Shown in pieces: positions 10,889 through 22,785 of a DNA stretch of 64,000 nt. Positions within the stretch are counted from its first letter, which is position 1. Each line of letters opens with the position of its first letter. The stretch spans positions 16,335,960 through 16,399,959 of the forward strand of contig CM054158.1 of the NCBI GenBank assembly GCA_028751875.1. The letters are read 5' to 3'. Both the position numbers and the translations under genes were made by a program. Source of the stretch: Rapana venosa. Taxonomy: Eukaryota; Mollusca; Gastropoda; Neogastropoda; Muricidae. The notes beneath the pieces were generated by a model, which saw nothing but the letters and a program-made list of their open reading frames with translations, was not told where the DNA came from and ran no database searches.

Positions 10889-12600
10889 TTTTTTTTTTTT
10901 AAACCCCAAAATTTTTTGCCCCAAAGGTAACAAACCCCGGGACACCACCCCCGAATACCCCACCCCCGAAACACCAGCCTACCCCCCAAACACGAGAAAG
11001 GGGAATATGCAGATTTTTGGGGCAAGAAAGCACCCCACCCCCCCAACCCCCACCCCCCCCCCCAAATTAACCACCACCACACACCCCTACAACTACCCCC
11101 CCCTCCCCCGTCCCCCCCAAAAACCCCAAACCCTTAAAAAAAATTACTCCCTTCCCCCCTTTACAAAAAATCTACCTTTAAATTTTCCCCCCCAAACACC
11201 TTTAAAATTTTAAAATTAAAAATTAAAAAAAAAATTTTTAATTTTTTTAAAAAAATTTCCCCACACCCCCCCCCCTTTTCCCAACCCCCCCACCCCCTCC
11301 ACCCCCCAAAATTTTAAAACCCCCCCCCCAAAAGGAAAAAAAAAACCCCCCCGGCCCCCCCCATTTCCAAAAGGGTTCATTCCCCTTTCCCCCCAAAACC
11401 CCCCCACCTCTTTTCTGGGGGCCCCCCACCCCAAAAGCCAACAAGGGGGTATAAAATTTCCCCCAAAACCCCCGTGGGGGGGCCCCACCCTCAAATCCGG
11501 AGAACCCCTTTAATTAAAAAATCCCCACCCCTTAAATTTTCCCCCAAACTTTAACCCCTTTCCCAAAAAGGGGGCCAGGGGGGGAACCCCCAACTTTTTA
11601 AAATCCCAAACCCCCCCACGAAAAAAAAAAATTTCTACCAAATTTTCCCCCGAACCCCTTTTCCCCCCAAAAAAATTTTTTAAAAGTAACCCTTTTAAAA
11701 AAAGTCCCCCCCCACCCCACGCCCTTTTTTGGGTAAAAAAAGCACCCCTGAAAATTTTTTCCCCCCCAAAAAATTTTTTTAAAGCCCCCCCCAAAATTTG
11801 GAATCAAGGCCCCAAAAAGGCAAACAAAGCCCACAGACGGGCCCCCCCGGGGTTTAGTTTTCCCACAAAAGAAAAATTTCCACAAAGTTTAAAAAAAAAA
11901 CCGGGGGGGAAAAGGATTTGCCCCAAGAGAAAGGAAAACACATTTCAGTTCCCCCGCAAAGAAAAAGGGGCCAAACCCCGGCAGGCCCCCACAAAAAAAG
12001 GGTTTCGGACTTCCTTTTTAACCTCCCCCCTTTTTTTTTTTAAAAAGACCCAATCAAAAAAAGGACCCTTGGGGACTTGAAAAAGCGCGCCAAAGCGCCA
12101 AAGAACAAACTTTTTGGTTCTGTTTTTTTTTTTTTTCCCTTCCAACTAAATTTAATTTGCCGTAAAAAAGAGAAAACCATGAAAAAACCTCCCGAAAATT
12201 TTACCCACACTTTTACCCCACACAGCCTGCTCCAACCGCACACATTTTAAAGTTTTTTAAAGTTGAAAAAGTCTTAAATTGCCCTTTAACCCCCCAAAAC
12301 CCACCCCGTTTTATTTTAGGGAAAAAAAAAGAAAAGGGGCCCCGGGGAAATTCGTGGCCTTTTCCCAAAAGCCAAAAGGTTCCCCAAAGTGGGATTTTTC
12401 AAACCCCCCCCCCCCCCCCCCTCCCCCCCCCCCCTTAAAACCCACCCCCACTTTCAAAAAAAAAAGACCCTGCGGTACTCAAAAAAAGGGTTTCGCAACC
12501 ACCCACCCTTTTCCCGGCTCTGCCCCGACCCCAAAAATTTTAAAAAATCCCCAGGGAACGCAAAAAGTTGATCCCCATTCCTAAATGTCCTGGCCCTCAA
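10880..12600. other. Severely homopolymer-inflated consensus
   Basis: Nearly every base here sits in a run of two to ten identical bases, dominated by C and A on the plus strand. Long minus-strand frames are Gly/Phe/Lys-rich artefacts of those runs. This looks like failed consensus calling and should not be annotated as genes. Confidence 0.8.
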
Positions 12601-13360
12601 AAGGGCAGGCGCTGGTTTTTTGCTGCGTTCGTACTAGGGACTTTGTGGGCCCTAAGTCCACCCGGGGGGGGGGACATTTTGGGGAGAGGTGGGTACTGAG
12701 GTAATTCCGGGGAAAAAAAATCCCTTAAAGAGGATGTCATATGGCACAAACCCCTAGATATCCCCTTTCCCCTCCCATGGCAAGATGATGTAAAATTTAT
12801 TAACAACTTGTAAGCTGCATAGCTTTTCCTTTTTTTTTGGATGCAAAGAAGACTTTTGAGAAATCCCAATTAAATCTTTCAGCTTTGCAAGGGATGTGTT
12901 TTGACTCTGGCCAGAACTGTGATGCCAAAAACCAGGACCCTGTACATACGACAAAATGATTGTGACTTGTCAACCCCGGGGAACACTGTAACTGGTACTA
13001 AAGGGGGGGAACCCGACTGGCCCTAAAGTGGCTCAACAGTCAACGATTGCTGTGCTTTCAGAAAAAAAGTGATTTTTTGGGTTTCCTTTCATTAGAAAAA
13101 AGTGTGCATTGAAAAGGGGACTCCCTTTTGATTGCAGCTGACTGAAATTCCCAACGCTTTGAAAGGTACTCCCTTGGATTCGCTGATGAAAGTGAATTTC
13201 CGTTGTGCTGGAAACCCAATGTTCTCCAACGCTGTCAATACACATCTCCACCGCAATGGATGTGGGGTTTTTATGGTTCGGGGGGCTCTTTACCTGATAA
13301 TGAGCGATGGAACATTCTGCACCCACTAGTCTCGTTCACTCTCTGCTTTGGAGATAATGA
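12601..13360. other. Low-accuracy sequence, no gene recognised
   Basis: Slightly cleaner than the flanks. Opposed frames at 13033-13326 (minus) and 13132-13329 (plus) overlap almost exactly, so at least one is a shadow. I cannot identify either. Confidence 0.35.
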
Positions 13361-13361
13361 G

Positions 13362-13660
13362 GGGGCGGGATAGCCTGGTGTTTAGCGGATGTGTTGTGTC
13401 GCGCCCCGAGTTCGTTCCCCGGGGAAAGGGGATTTTTCCTCTGGAGCTAAACATTTTGCCGACTCCATCCCCCAAAAAAGCCCTTTTCGGATGGAATAAA
13501 AACCCCGATGTCCCTTTTTGTGAACGCACCAGAACATTTTTGCGCACACTTTTAAAAACCCTTTCCCGTTTTTGGAAGTTAGGCCATTGTTCCCCGGGGG
13601 AAGGGTGAAAAAATTTACAAAAACTGTACAAGGGGACTGGGGAAAAAAACAATCATGGTA
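13362..13660 (+). mobile_element. SINE family A copy, noisy
   Basis: The GGGATAGCCTGGTG head (A box) and a B-box-like GAGTTCGTTCC at about 13408 are followed by the family body. Readable body parts include GTGAACGCACCAGAACAT near 13520 and TAGGCCATTG near 13582. Indels are numerous, in line with the poor local consensus. Confidence 0.7.
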
Positions 13661-14579
13661 TTCCTTTATTTTGAAAAAAAGAAAAATTTAAAAATAAATA
13701 AATAAAGATAATAAAGTTTATCTATTTCCCCCTGTAGTCTTCGAAAGTCTCCGCATTTTTTCTTCGGGGCAAAAAAAATGAAGGGTTCACACTTTACTTT
13801 CCAAATTTTTAAGGGGATGACACCGGCCTAAAATTGCTAGGAAGAAAGAGTACAACCCGTTAACAGTCTCAAAGCAAAAAATCAACTTTTTAAAAGAATT
13901 GAACAAAAATTCTTGATTAAAAGGGCACTAACTGTTTTGGGGAAAAACCCCTTTTTGGGTTTTATTTATGTCAGTGTTTTTGAGGTTAATATCAACCCCT
14001 TTTGGGGGTTTGGAGGTTCTTGGAGAGGGTCTTGGGGGAAAAATGTGGAGTCAAAACTGCGGGTTGGTTTTTGCTCCTCGTTTCTCTATGTGTTTTAGTT
14101 TTTGGCGTCACAGGGGCTTAGAAAGTGGTGCTCTCTTTTGGTAGCTCCAATGGCGGGCCTTTAAACACCATAAAAAGCGGCCAGGGGGCAGTGCGGGGTC
14201 CTCCTACAGGGGCCTAATGGCAAAACATTGATAACCCCCCTGCACGTTCACTCTTATACCAAGGGGTTTGGGCCCTTTAAATGGCTGGGGCTGGAAAAGG
14301 GAAGCAAGACACTGGAAAAAAAGGGGAAAGAAACTCACAAAGCAAGGCGCAAAAAAAAAGCAAGATCAAGCTCTGCACTGTGTGGCATGGCAGATGACAA
14401 CATGTATCATCATTCTTTCCAGTTGGGCCAGAGCTATGATTCTGTATCTCCAGGGGCAGTTGCGGGGGGGAAACAGTCCCTCCAAGGCATTTGTACCCAA
14501 AAAAAACCCAAAAATTTTAAACCAAATTTAAAGTTTTTTGCTGCTTTAAAAAAAGCTGACCCTTTTATTAAAAAGGGAA
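13661..14579. other. Low-accuracy sequence, no gene recognised
   Basis: Homopolymer-rich throughout. A plus-strand frame at 14228-14584 contains a readable CGMADDNMYHHSFQ segment that may be an old mobile-element piece. I cannot place it. Confidence 0.3.
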
Positions 14580-14868
14580 GGTAAAAAAGTCCCCTAACCT
14601 ATAAGGTTAGGGGAGCGAGGCGTCAGAGAACCCCCACTTTTCTAGGGCCCCGCATTTGAGGGCGGGGCCCATCTCCTCTCCCCCGTGCTTTACCTTTCCC
14701 TTACCCTTTAAAAGGGCAGGTACCATTTACAGTGGTGAACTGGGGGGAAATGTACGAAGCCAAGGGGGGAAACGGTCCCTCCCAAATGGGAACCCCGCTC
14801 GACGCTGCTTTACTGGGGTGGGGGAAAGGGAGTGCTCCCCACAGCTATCCGTCCCTCTATGGAACCCC
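14580..14868 (-). mobile_element. SINE family B copy, noisy
   Basis: It follows the clean copy at 22480-22771 segment by segment: CCTATAAGGTTAGGGGAGCG at the minus-strand 3' end, GGGAGCGAGGCGTCAGAGA, the GGCGGGGCCCATCTCCTCTC block, and the tRNA-like head (AGTGCTCC...GCTATCCGTCCC) near 14830-14865. Runs of A, C and G are inflated. Confidence 0.8.
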
Positions 14869-15384
14869 TTTTATTAGTGCGGGAAAAACACCATGGCACA
14901 TGTCATAGGAAAGGGCCCGTACACGCACCCGGAGGACATGGGTTTTTTGCCACGTTTACTTCAGAAGAACTTCCTTAAAAAAAACATGCGTGCCCATTAC
15001 AACTCAAAGAGCTTCAAGGGATGAGGAGGGGGTGTGAATGTTTATTTTTACATTTTTAAACACTTTATTATTTTTTTCGTTTTTCCTGTAAACTTTTCTT
15101 ATTGACTTAAAAGACAATTTGAAACCTCTTTAGAGTTGAAGGCTAGTTGAGAGAATTTGAAAAATAACCTTTTTTTCCCCGCTAGTTTTTGAGATGGTTT
15201 TAAAAAAGAAGTCCCATATCAATGATGCATACCCCCTTCGCATAGATCAAAAACTTATTTTGTTGAAGAAGGGTTACAAGCCCGGCCATAAAACAGTATT
15301 AAAAGGGGGGCGGGTAGGAGATGAAATCTTTTTTCCCAAAAATTTTTGGGGTTTTTAAACTAACAAGGAAGGAGGTGCAGGGGG
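14869..15384. other. No gene recognised
   Basis: Low-accuracy AT-rich sequence without coherent frames. Confidence 0.4.
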
Positions 15385-15715
15385 GTTAAACGTTCGCCTG
15401 CCAACAATTAACCGGAGGGGTTTTAGTTTTGATTCCCAGCCTCGCCTTTCTTCCCCGTTGGGCAAAAAACGAATGAATGTCAAAATCCCTTTGGATGAGA
15501 TAAAACCAGGCCCCGTGTTCGAACGCTTTTTGAAAAATTTTGCGCAACGATAAATCCTGTTTCCCCTTTTTTGGGGAAGATAGGCCCTTTGGGGTTTCCG
15601 GTAGAAACAGATGACAAAATTACAAAAGCAACACACGGGACTAAGTGAAAAAAGCACAGAGTCTTTTCCATTATCCTCGCTATAAAAAGAAATAAAAAAA
15701 AAAAAAAGAAAAAAT
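15385..15715 (+). mobile_element. SINE family A copy, degenerate head
   Basis: The body and tail are recognisable: GGATGAGATAAAACCAGGCC, GTTCGAACGC, GAAACAGATGACAAAATTAC, then TTCCATTATCCTCGCTAT and an A-rich tail near 15680-15715. The tRNA-like head (about 15385-15450) is only weakly conserved. Confidence 0.65.
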
Positions 15716-17379
15716 GAAAAAACAAATTTAAAAAGTTTCAGGGCCCTATGGGGGCCCCGGGCCCGACTCCGTAAAAAAAAGCTGAAGTGGTACGGGGACG
15801 TCCGAACACTGATGGCCAAAAGTCCTAAGGAGGGAGGCAAGGAGGCAGACAGAGAAAACGAGGGAAGACAACATCAGAAGTGACTGACCCTTTAAATAGC
15901 GCATACACAAAAACGTAAAAACCCGAAGGGGGGGGAAGCACTTACAAAAGGGGTGCCCCAAAGTGACCCCCAAATTTGGGTAGGGGAAATTTAAAAAGAA
16001 GGCTGCTCAAGAGGTTGTGCCCAATTTTTAAGAATCTTTTTCTGTGCTGCCGAGCTAGATTCCCCAAATTAAATTTTTTTAAATCCTAAACTGTTCAATT
16101 AAGGGAAAGTATCTGGCCTGTAGGGGGAAACATTTTCTAAAAACCGTTGCTTTTCCTATCGTAGCTTTTCCCAGTTTGTGGGATGGGTAATATTTTTACT
16201 TTTAAAAGTATTTTTTTTGGGTTTGGGTCTCCTTCTTGTTCTTAAAAAAAAGTATATTTTCAAAAGGGGCATCAGATGGTTTTAGTCACTTAGGGGAACA
16301 TTTCTTTTGGGGAAAAATTTTACATTTTTTCAAAGGGGCAGTTATAAACTTTCAAACCTGTAAAATAACACTCTAATTTCAAAACTTTCTTTTTTTTTCA
16401 GCATCAGGACTAATTTTAAAAATTTTTATAAAAAAACACAGTCATCTATTGAAAAAACTGTGAAACAATTTTAAAAAATAAAACACAATAAACTTTTTTG
16501 TGATGTATAATGTGTAGCATTTTTAGTTTGGGTAGTCGCTAATTGTTAAATATAAACAAAACACGTCACCACAAAACAGTGGGACCCCTTTTACGCGTCT
16601 TTGACTTTGGGATGGCTTGAAAAAGAGAAATGGACTACCCAGCACACACCCGGGAGGAAGAGGAACAGATTTTTCCCGGTTTAACCTCCCCAAAAGGCAC
16701 ATGCATACAAATTTTTACTCAAGGCCCAAGAACCCCGAGGAGGTAAAGGGAAAATCAAGACAGATCAAAAGGTGCAAATTTACCAGCCTTTTTCAGCCTG
16801 GGTTTTTATGCTTGAAATCAAGAACATTTTACGTGGAACAAGATGTCGGATCTTTAGATGTGCAGAAACAAAAACTGCCCAGCTGAAAGGGCTTCAAACA
16901 AATATTAAGTGTTTGACTGTCACCCGGGGGTGTTAGGGGATTTGAATTTTTAGGCACACTGTATACCCTCTTAAGGGGGTTTTTAAAAATGTTAAACGGG
17001 CAGAACTGTAAAAACACGAGGAAAATAGTGAAGAATTTTTTACCCCTTTTCTTTTTCAGAGAAAAAGAAATTTCACAAAAAAGGCTTTTGTTTTGATAAC
17101 GACATTTTCAAGTTGGAAAAACCTTTGGGTGCATATGGGTTAAAAAGATTTAGCTCTAAATTCGCTCGTTGTCCACAATCTGGCTGTGAAATTTCTTTCC
17201 AGTGACAATGCTCTTTTGCTGCTTCGTTTTTTTTTTCCAAAGTAAAGAAAACACAAACAAATGAAACCCCCCGTCTCTGCATCCTACTGGGGTGATGAAG
17301 TCATAATTAATTACTGCCTAAAAGTGTTTTTTTTTTCTTTCCTTTATCCACTAATACTCACTATCATTCTTTAAGTATT
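15716..17379. other. Low-accuracy sequence, no gene recognised
   Basis: Homopolymer-rich. Short frames at 16617-16886 (plus) and 17073-17282 (minus) have no recognisable domain. Confidence 0.4.
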
Positions 17380-17400
17380 CTCACAATACACACACACAGA

Positions 17401-17437
<37 letters not shown>

Positions 17438-17446
17438 CACAAACAA

Positions 17447-17486
<40 letters not shown>

Positions 17487-17539
17487 CACACACCACACAC
17501 GACACATAAATAAATATATATATATATATAATATAAATA

Positions 17540-17581
<42 letters not shown>

Positions 17582-17800
17582 CAAATATATAAAAATATAC
17601 ACACACATATATCTAGCTATCTTTCTATATAGCACTATAATCTATGAGATGGGGGGGGGGGGGTGAGTTGGCGGTGGAGATGTTGACTATCTATCTATAT
17701 TATATAAATAAGATATATATATATATATATATAATATATGCGTGTGTATGTGGTGAGAGTGAGTGTGTGTGTGTGTGTGTGTGTGGTGAGTGTGTGTGTT
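17380..17800. repeat. AC / AT / G / TG microsatellite cluster
   Basis: (AC)n at about 17388-17505, (AT)n at 17515-17600 and 17700-17742, a G run at 17652-17663, and (TG)n at 17760-17800. Confidence 0.9.
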
Positions 17801-17944
17801 TTTTGTGAGTTTTTTGGTAACATATAATTCACACTACTCATATGCTCAATCTTGACATAGAGAACTAACCAAATTACATATCAAGGATAGCATTTTCAGT
17901 CTATTACCTATGTCCTTTGCCAGTGTGTCAGAATACTGACGCAG

Positions 17945-17967
17945 CATCCTTAATAATAATACTAATC

Positions 17968-18005
<38 letters not shown>

Positions 18006-18131
18006 TATAATAATAAATGGAACTTATATACGCTGTATCTTGCCACAGACAAATCAAAGCGCTTGCACTCAACTCATTCTTACAATGTCATGCAGACCAA
18101 TAGCAAGTAATAATACTAACAAGTCCCAAAT

Positions 18132-18176
<45 letters not shown>

Positions 18177-21175
18177 CACCAACACACACACACACACTCA
18201 CAACACTACACGAGGTTATACACTAATTTGGCAAGGTATGGAATCTTTGGCTGTTGAAAAGCAGTGATAGCTATGCGAGATGAAGAGGAGGTGGGGGAGG
18301 AAGGATTCCCGAGTAAGTTGGAAACAAATATGTCGGGAGCCAGATTTCAAAGTGTCACAAGAAGGTCTTTGGCGAAGAGGGAGGAGCGGGCGGCCATTCA
18401 AATCGCGAGGACCAGAAACAGAGAAAGAGCTAACGGCCAACAGTGGACTGGTTGAATCTAGTATATGTAAGCACAAGGAAACTGCAGCAGGAGCGAAGGG
18501 ACGAGGAGGGGGTGGTAAAGTGAGCATTCACAAGTAAGGGTGCTGTTTTGTGGAGACATTTGTAACAGAGGGTACTGATCATATAAGTTATCGTTTTGTC
18601 ACAAGGCAGCCAGAGTGTGAGAGATCGCGAAGAATGAGGGTAATGTGCTCCAAAGATTTTTCCTTCTGATACTAGTCGCGGCTAGGCAGAGTTTTGAATA
18701 CGTTGAAGGAGTGATGATAAAACTGGCAGACCACTAAAAGAGGATTTGCAATAGTGCCATACGAAAATGAATATGCCAACGAGTTTTGATGTTGCGCTTC
18801 TTGACAGGTACGTTCGAATTCACGAATAACTCCGTAATTGATAGAACACGGAACTGGCAGGTTCCTGGGTGGATGATTTTTATGCTTAGAGATTGTTGTC
18901 AATAATACCCCTAATTACTTACAGCAGTGGATGGGGAAGGACTGATGCATGCGAATTCTATTGAAGCGTTGTAATGAAAGAGTTTGTTTTGTCCCTACAA
19001 CATGCTTTCAGTTTTATCAGCGTTTATTGTAACTTGTTCGTCTATCATCCGTTTTGCTAATCTGAAACAGTAGGCCATATTTTATCAAAAGACACAGATG
19101 TCAGTGTTCACTGCGTTAGAATCTGAAGGCATCTCATAAATGATGGATGATCTGATGACGTTAATGTAATGGTGACAGTGGAGCGGTGTAGAGATGAATA
19201 AACAGGGCCCAAACAGATCCCTGCGGAACTCCCCCCCACATTCCAGTCAGGCAGGACTGACTGAATCTTACACACACATGAGTGCGCGAGTGTCTGAATC
19301 GGTCAGTCAGAGAAGCGCGAGCGAACCAGGAAGCGTGTGCCGTACCTAACAACCAAACGTTTCTTGAAGACGAGAGAAGGATAAGTGGTCAATAGTATTG
19401 AAGCGGCTGATAGTCGAGTAGAGAGGAGGGAGTTTTCCCTGAGAGCAGAAGCAAGTAGAAGCATGTTTAAGTGTGAACTAGGAGAGATTCAGTGCTGGAG
19501 AGTGTGCTGCGTGATAGGCAGACTGAAACGCAGGAAGAAGACAGTTGGAGAGCGAGTGAGAGTAGAGTGAGACGTTCAGAACGTACTCTTTCAAGACTTT
19601 AGAGATAAGAGAAGTGGAAACAGACGAGTAATTCTTCAATTGTTAGGGTCAAGGTCATGACTTTTGAGTAAAGGTGTGAACTAAAGCAGTTTTAGAGACT
19701 GCGCGTGAACATTTCCAGAAACAAGAGATGAGTTTACCTATCTTTGTATAGTAGGTATAAGCTGTGGCAGGCACTGTGCGAAAAGAGAAGCAGTATGGGT
19801 CGCGATCGCAGAATTTTATGGTCATATTCCTTTTAGAATGTCTCGAGTTCTTTCTCACATTGCTGGTAAAGGACAGGAAGGAGTGCCAGCAAATTGAGGA
19901 TACAAATTACAGGCTGGAAGGAGTCTGATCCAAGCTAGAGCGAATGTAAGCTGATTTTGTCAGAAAAGAATACAGAAATAAAGAAGGAAGTTCAAGTGGT
20001 TTGTAGATAGCAGGAAGAAGGGCAGCCTTCGCAATCCACGCAGATGATTGAGGAAAAGAGAGATTTCAAAGTATGAGGTCAATCGAAGCACTTTGAGAAG
20101 ATTAATACTTTGATTTTTGCTAATGGATAAGGTATTGACTTGTTGATTTTTACAAGACGCAGTAGGTTTAATTCATTTTTGTTTTTCGCCATTGCCGTTC
20201 TAGTTGTCGGCGTTTTGCGTTGGCGCCAGATGTCATGGGTGAAACCAAGTGCACAGGCCTTCAGCAGGAGATGTTCAGTGAGGATGTGCATGCCTCATCA
20301 AGGAGTTGGCTGAGGACAGGTATTGTAGTTATTAGAAGGTCAGATATGCAGGGATTTTGTGATAAGACTTTCAGCAGCTTTGGAAATACAAGTATGAATG
20401 TTATGCTTGAGGTTGCGACGGGTAATGCACTCTTGTCTTCTTTACTGAAAGGCTTTGCAAAGTTTAAGGGAAGAACAGAATGTAGAATGAATCCGGAGAG
20501 CATTTCGTCAGTGACCGATACAGACTGAGTATGTGACTTGACCTTGTGAAACATCGGAGATAAGCCAGTCTAAACATGTGACCAGATCTGTGTATGGTTC
20601 GTTTAGCCACTGGAAAGAGAGTGTTCGACAAAGAAAGAGAAAGCGCTTAACACAGGAGGACTGGTTGTCCAAAAATGGAAGTTGAAGTCACCAAGAATTA
20701 TAAGTTTCTTGGGAGAGAGACGAAATGGGTCAAGGAGAAATGAACCTCGTGGTGGAAAACTGAAGACCTCAAATTGTTTTCAACGGTTGGGAGGTGGACG
20801 GTTAAGGCAACAGAAAGTATCAGAGTGCAGGTAAGGTGTAGGTTTAAGTTCACCAGACTTCGAAAGATCATGTGAAAACGGAATGGAGTGACAGACAGAA
20901 AGAGTTGAGAGTTGGCCAGAAGTGTCTTTGTAGACGATGGCCATGCCACCTCCACGGGAGAGTCGGGGGAAAGAAAGAGTTTTGTAGCCCGGTGGCGTCA
21001 GTTGTTTTATCTTTGGTTCGTGACCAAGTGGTTTTAGCCAAGTTTCTGTAATAAAGGTTAGATCTATGTTGTGTTCAGAAATGAAGTCAGAAATTAAGTC
21101 GGCTTTGCCATCAGAACAGACAGATTGGGCGTTGAGAAGACATGACTTAAGACATGACACAATGCTCAATGCTCA
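17945..21175 (-). mobile_element. L2/CR1-like LINE, near full-length but inactivated
   Basis: Read on the minus strand, the element begins with an apurinic endonuclease-like domain (LLNAQSV, FITETWL, LSRGGGMAIVYKD, RPPPNR) from about 21170 to 20780. A LIILGDFNFHF block, with GDFN at about 20680-20692, follows. A linker with WRQRKTPTTRTAMAKNKNEL lies near 20230-20170. RT blocks come next: a KTALVH region near 19680, GVPQGSV at about 19206-19240, NADKTESML near 19030, and an SXXXNLGVIIDNNLS-like block near 18900. A C-terminal region lies at about 18530-18220. The 3' UTR ends in GCGCTTTGATTTGT...TATATAAGTTCC and (ATT)n at 18060-17960. Frames change repeatedly, so it cannot be active. An AC microsatellite (18130-18205) sits inside the 3' UTR. 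ORF1 is not identified. Confidence 0.85.
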
Positions 21176-21704
21176 GAAAACCAAGTTCATGCTAAATCGT
21201 AACTTCCTCATCATTGCTATTGGCATATATTTTCATGGAAGAAGCTGGGTACTGTTCTTGGCCCAGTCTGAAAGATTTTGTGCTGTAAGCTAAGTGCCAA
21301 GGCTCATATTAAGATGCTGTTATATTGTAAAATGTTATGTAGAAATAATTTTCAGCCATGAAAATGCTCATAACACAACAATGTGCACTTGCTCTATACA
21401 AGATGTTTTAAAAAAACCTCTAAAGTAAGACTATGTATGCCTGTAAGGCGAGTTATTTTAGAAGTCATACATGAAAACTTCTCATGCAGCGTGTATTTGC
21501 AATCTTACAATGATTCCTAGGTGGGAAAAACGAGATGAAATGCATATTCTGGATGACCTCCAAAATGTAGAGCTGGGGAACACATCAACAACAACTAAAA
21601 ACAAATCAAACCAACAACTGTTCAACTCTGTACTAACATTTGATCAACATCATAATGAGGGACCCCTATCAGAAACTTCCCGACTACAACAAAACCAGCT
21701 ATAC

Positions 21705-22335
21705 CCCTAACTCCTGTATGAAAGAACGAGATTGTGTGTCCATACCATTCGTGGCGTCTAAGACAACAGTCTGTATGGAAAGACGAGAGTCTGTTCATGA
21801 AATACACTCATACGGCGTATAGCACTCAAAACTGTATGGAGAGACGAGAGTCTGTTCCATAGAATACACACGTACCGTATAGTACTAAAAACCTGTATGA
21901 GAGACGAGATATGTTCATACACTCTACCGTGGTAGTTATATAACGTATATAGAAAGACAGAGTATGCCCATACACTCATACCGTCTACACTAAAACGTGT
22001 ATGGAAAGACGAGAGTATGACCATACACTCATACCGTCTAGTAATATAACGTATATAGAAAGACAGAGAGTATGACCATACACTCATACCGTCTACACTA
22101 AAACGTGTATGGAAAGACGAGAGTATGACCATACACTCATACCGTCTAGTAATATAACGTATATAGAAAGACAGAGAGTATGACCATACACTCATACCGT
22201 CTACACTAAAACGTGTATGGAAAGACGAGAGTATGACCATACACTCATACCGTCTAGTAATATAACGTATATAGAAAGACAGAGAGTATGACCATACACT
22301 CATACTGTCAAGTACTGAAACCTGTATGGAAAGAT
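21705..22335. repeat. 54/108-bp higher-order tandem array
   Basis: There are about 11-12 monomers of roughly 54 bases. Monomer starts fall near 21713, 21771, 21831, 21892, 21944, 21996, 22050, 22104, 22158, 22212, 22266 and 22321. Two monomer types alternate in the centre: one beginning CGTATATAGAAAGACAGAG, the other CGTGTATGGAAAGACGAGAG. Together they form a 108-base dimer. The outer left monomers are more diverged. The dimer is a multiple of three, so a minus-strand frame (21758-22354) runs through it with a 36-residue repeat; I regard that as a by-product. Confidence 0.9.
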
Positions 22336-22479
22336 GGCAGGAAAGTCTGTTCATATATTAAAGAAAGGGTCTTGCACCAAAGACATTTTTGGAGCATTTC
22401 CACAAACGCCCAATGATCTTGTGATTAGCGAAACAGCTAGATATGTACTAAGGGTGCTTTGTAAATTTAATGTATTCAA

Positions 22480-22771
22480 TATAAAGGTAAAGGTAAAGGA
22501 GTCCCATAACCTATAAGGTCGTAGGGGAGCGAGGCGTCAGAGACCTCACTTCTCTAGGGCCAGCATATTGAGGGCGGCGCCCATCTCCTCTCCCTCGCTG
22601 CTTTACCTTCCCTGACCTAAAATGGCAGGTACTTTACAGCTGGTGAACGGGGAACTGTACGGAAGCCAAGCGCGCAAAACGGTCACCCATCCAACTGGTA
22701 ACCACGCTCGACGCTGCTTAACTTGGCTGGGGGAAAGCGAGTGCTCCGACCACTGAGCTATCCCGTCCCCT
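22480..22771 (-). mobile_element. SINE family B, clean copy
   Basis: On the minus strand the element starts with a tRNA-like head whose A box reads TAGCTCAGTGG (plus coordinates about 22750-22765). A body follows containing GAGCGAGGCGTCAGAGACC and GGCGGCGCCCATCTCCTCTC (plus-strand sense). It ends at a 3' tail of repeated TTTACC units (22480-22500). Near-identical stretches occur at 55715-55992, so the family was recently active. Confidence 0.88.
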
Positions 22772-22785
22772 ATATGGATACACAA

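Noticed and set aside
10668..11213. 181-codon Pro/Thr/Lys-rich frame
   Set aside because: It starts in a SINE and continues through the homopolymer-inflated block, so it is technical.
21758..22354. 198-residue minus-strand frame with 36-residue repeats
   Set aside because: It is the 108-bp satellite dimer read in frame. The noisy duplicate breaks it and there is no signal peptide, domain or promoter.
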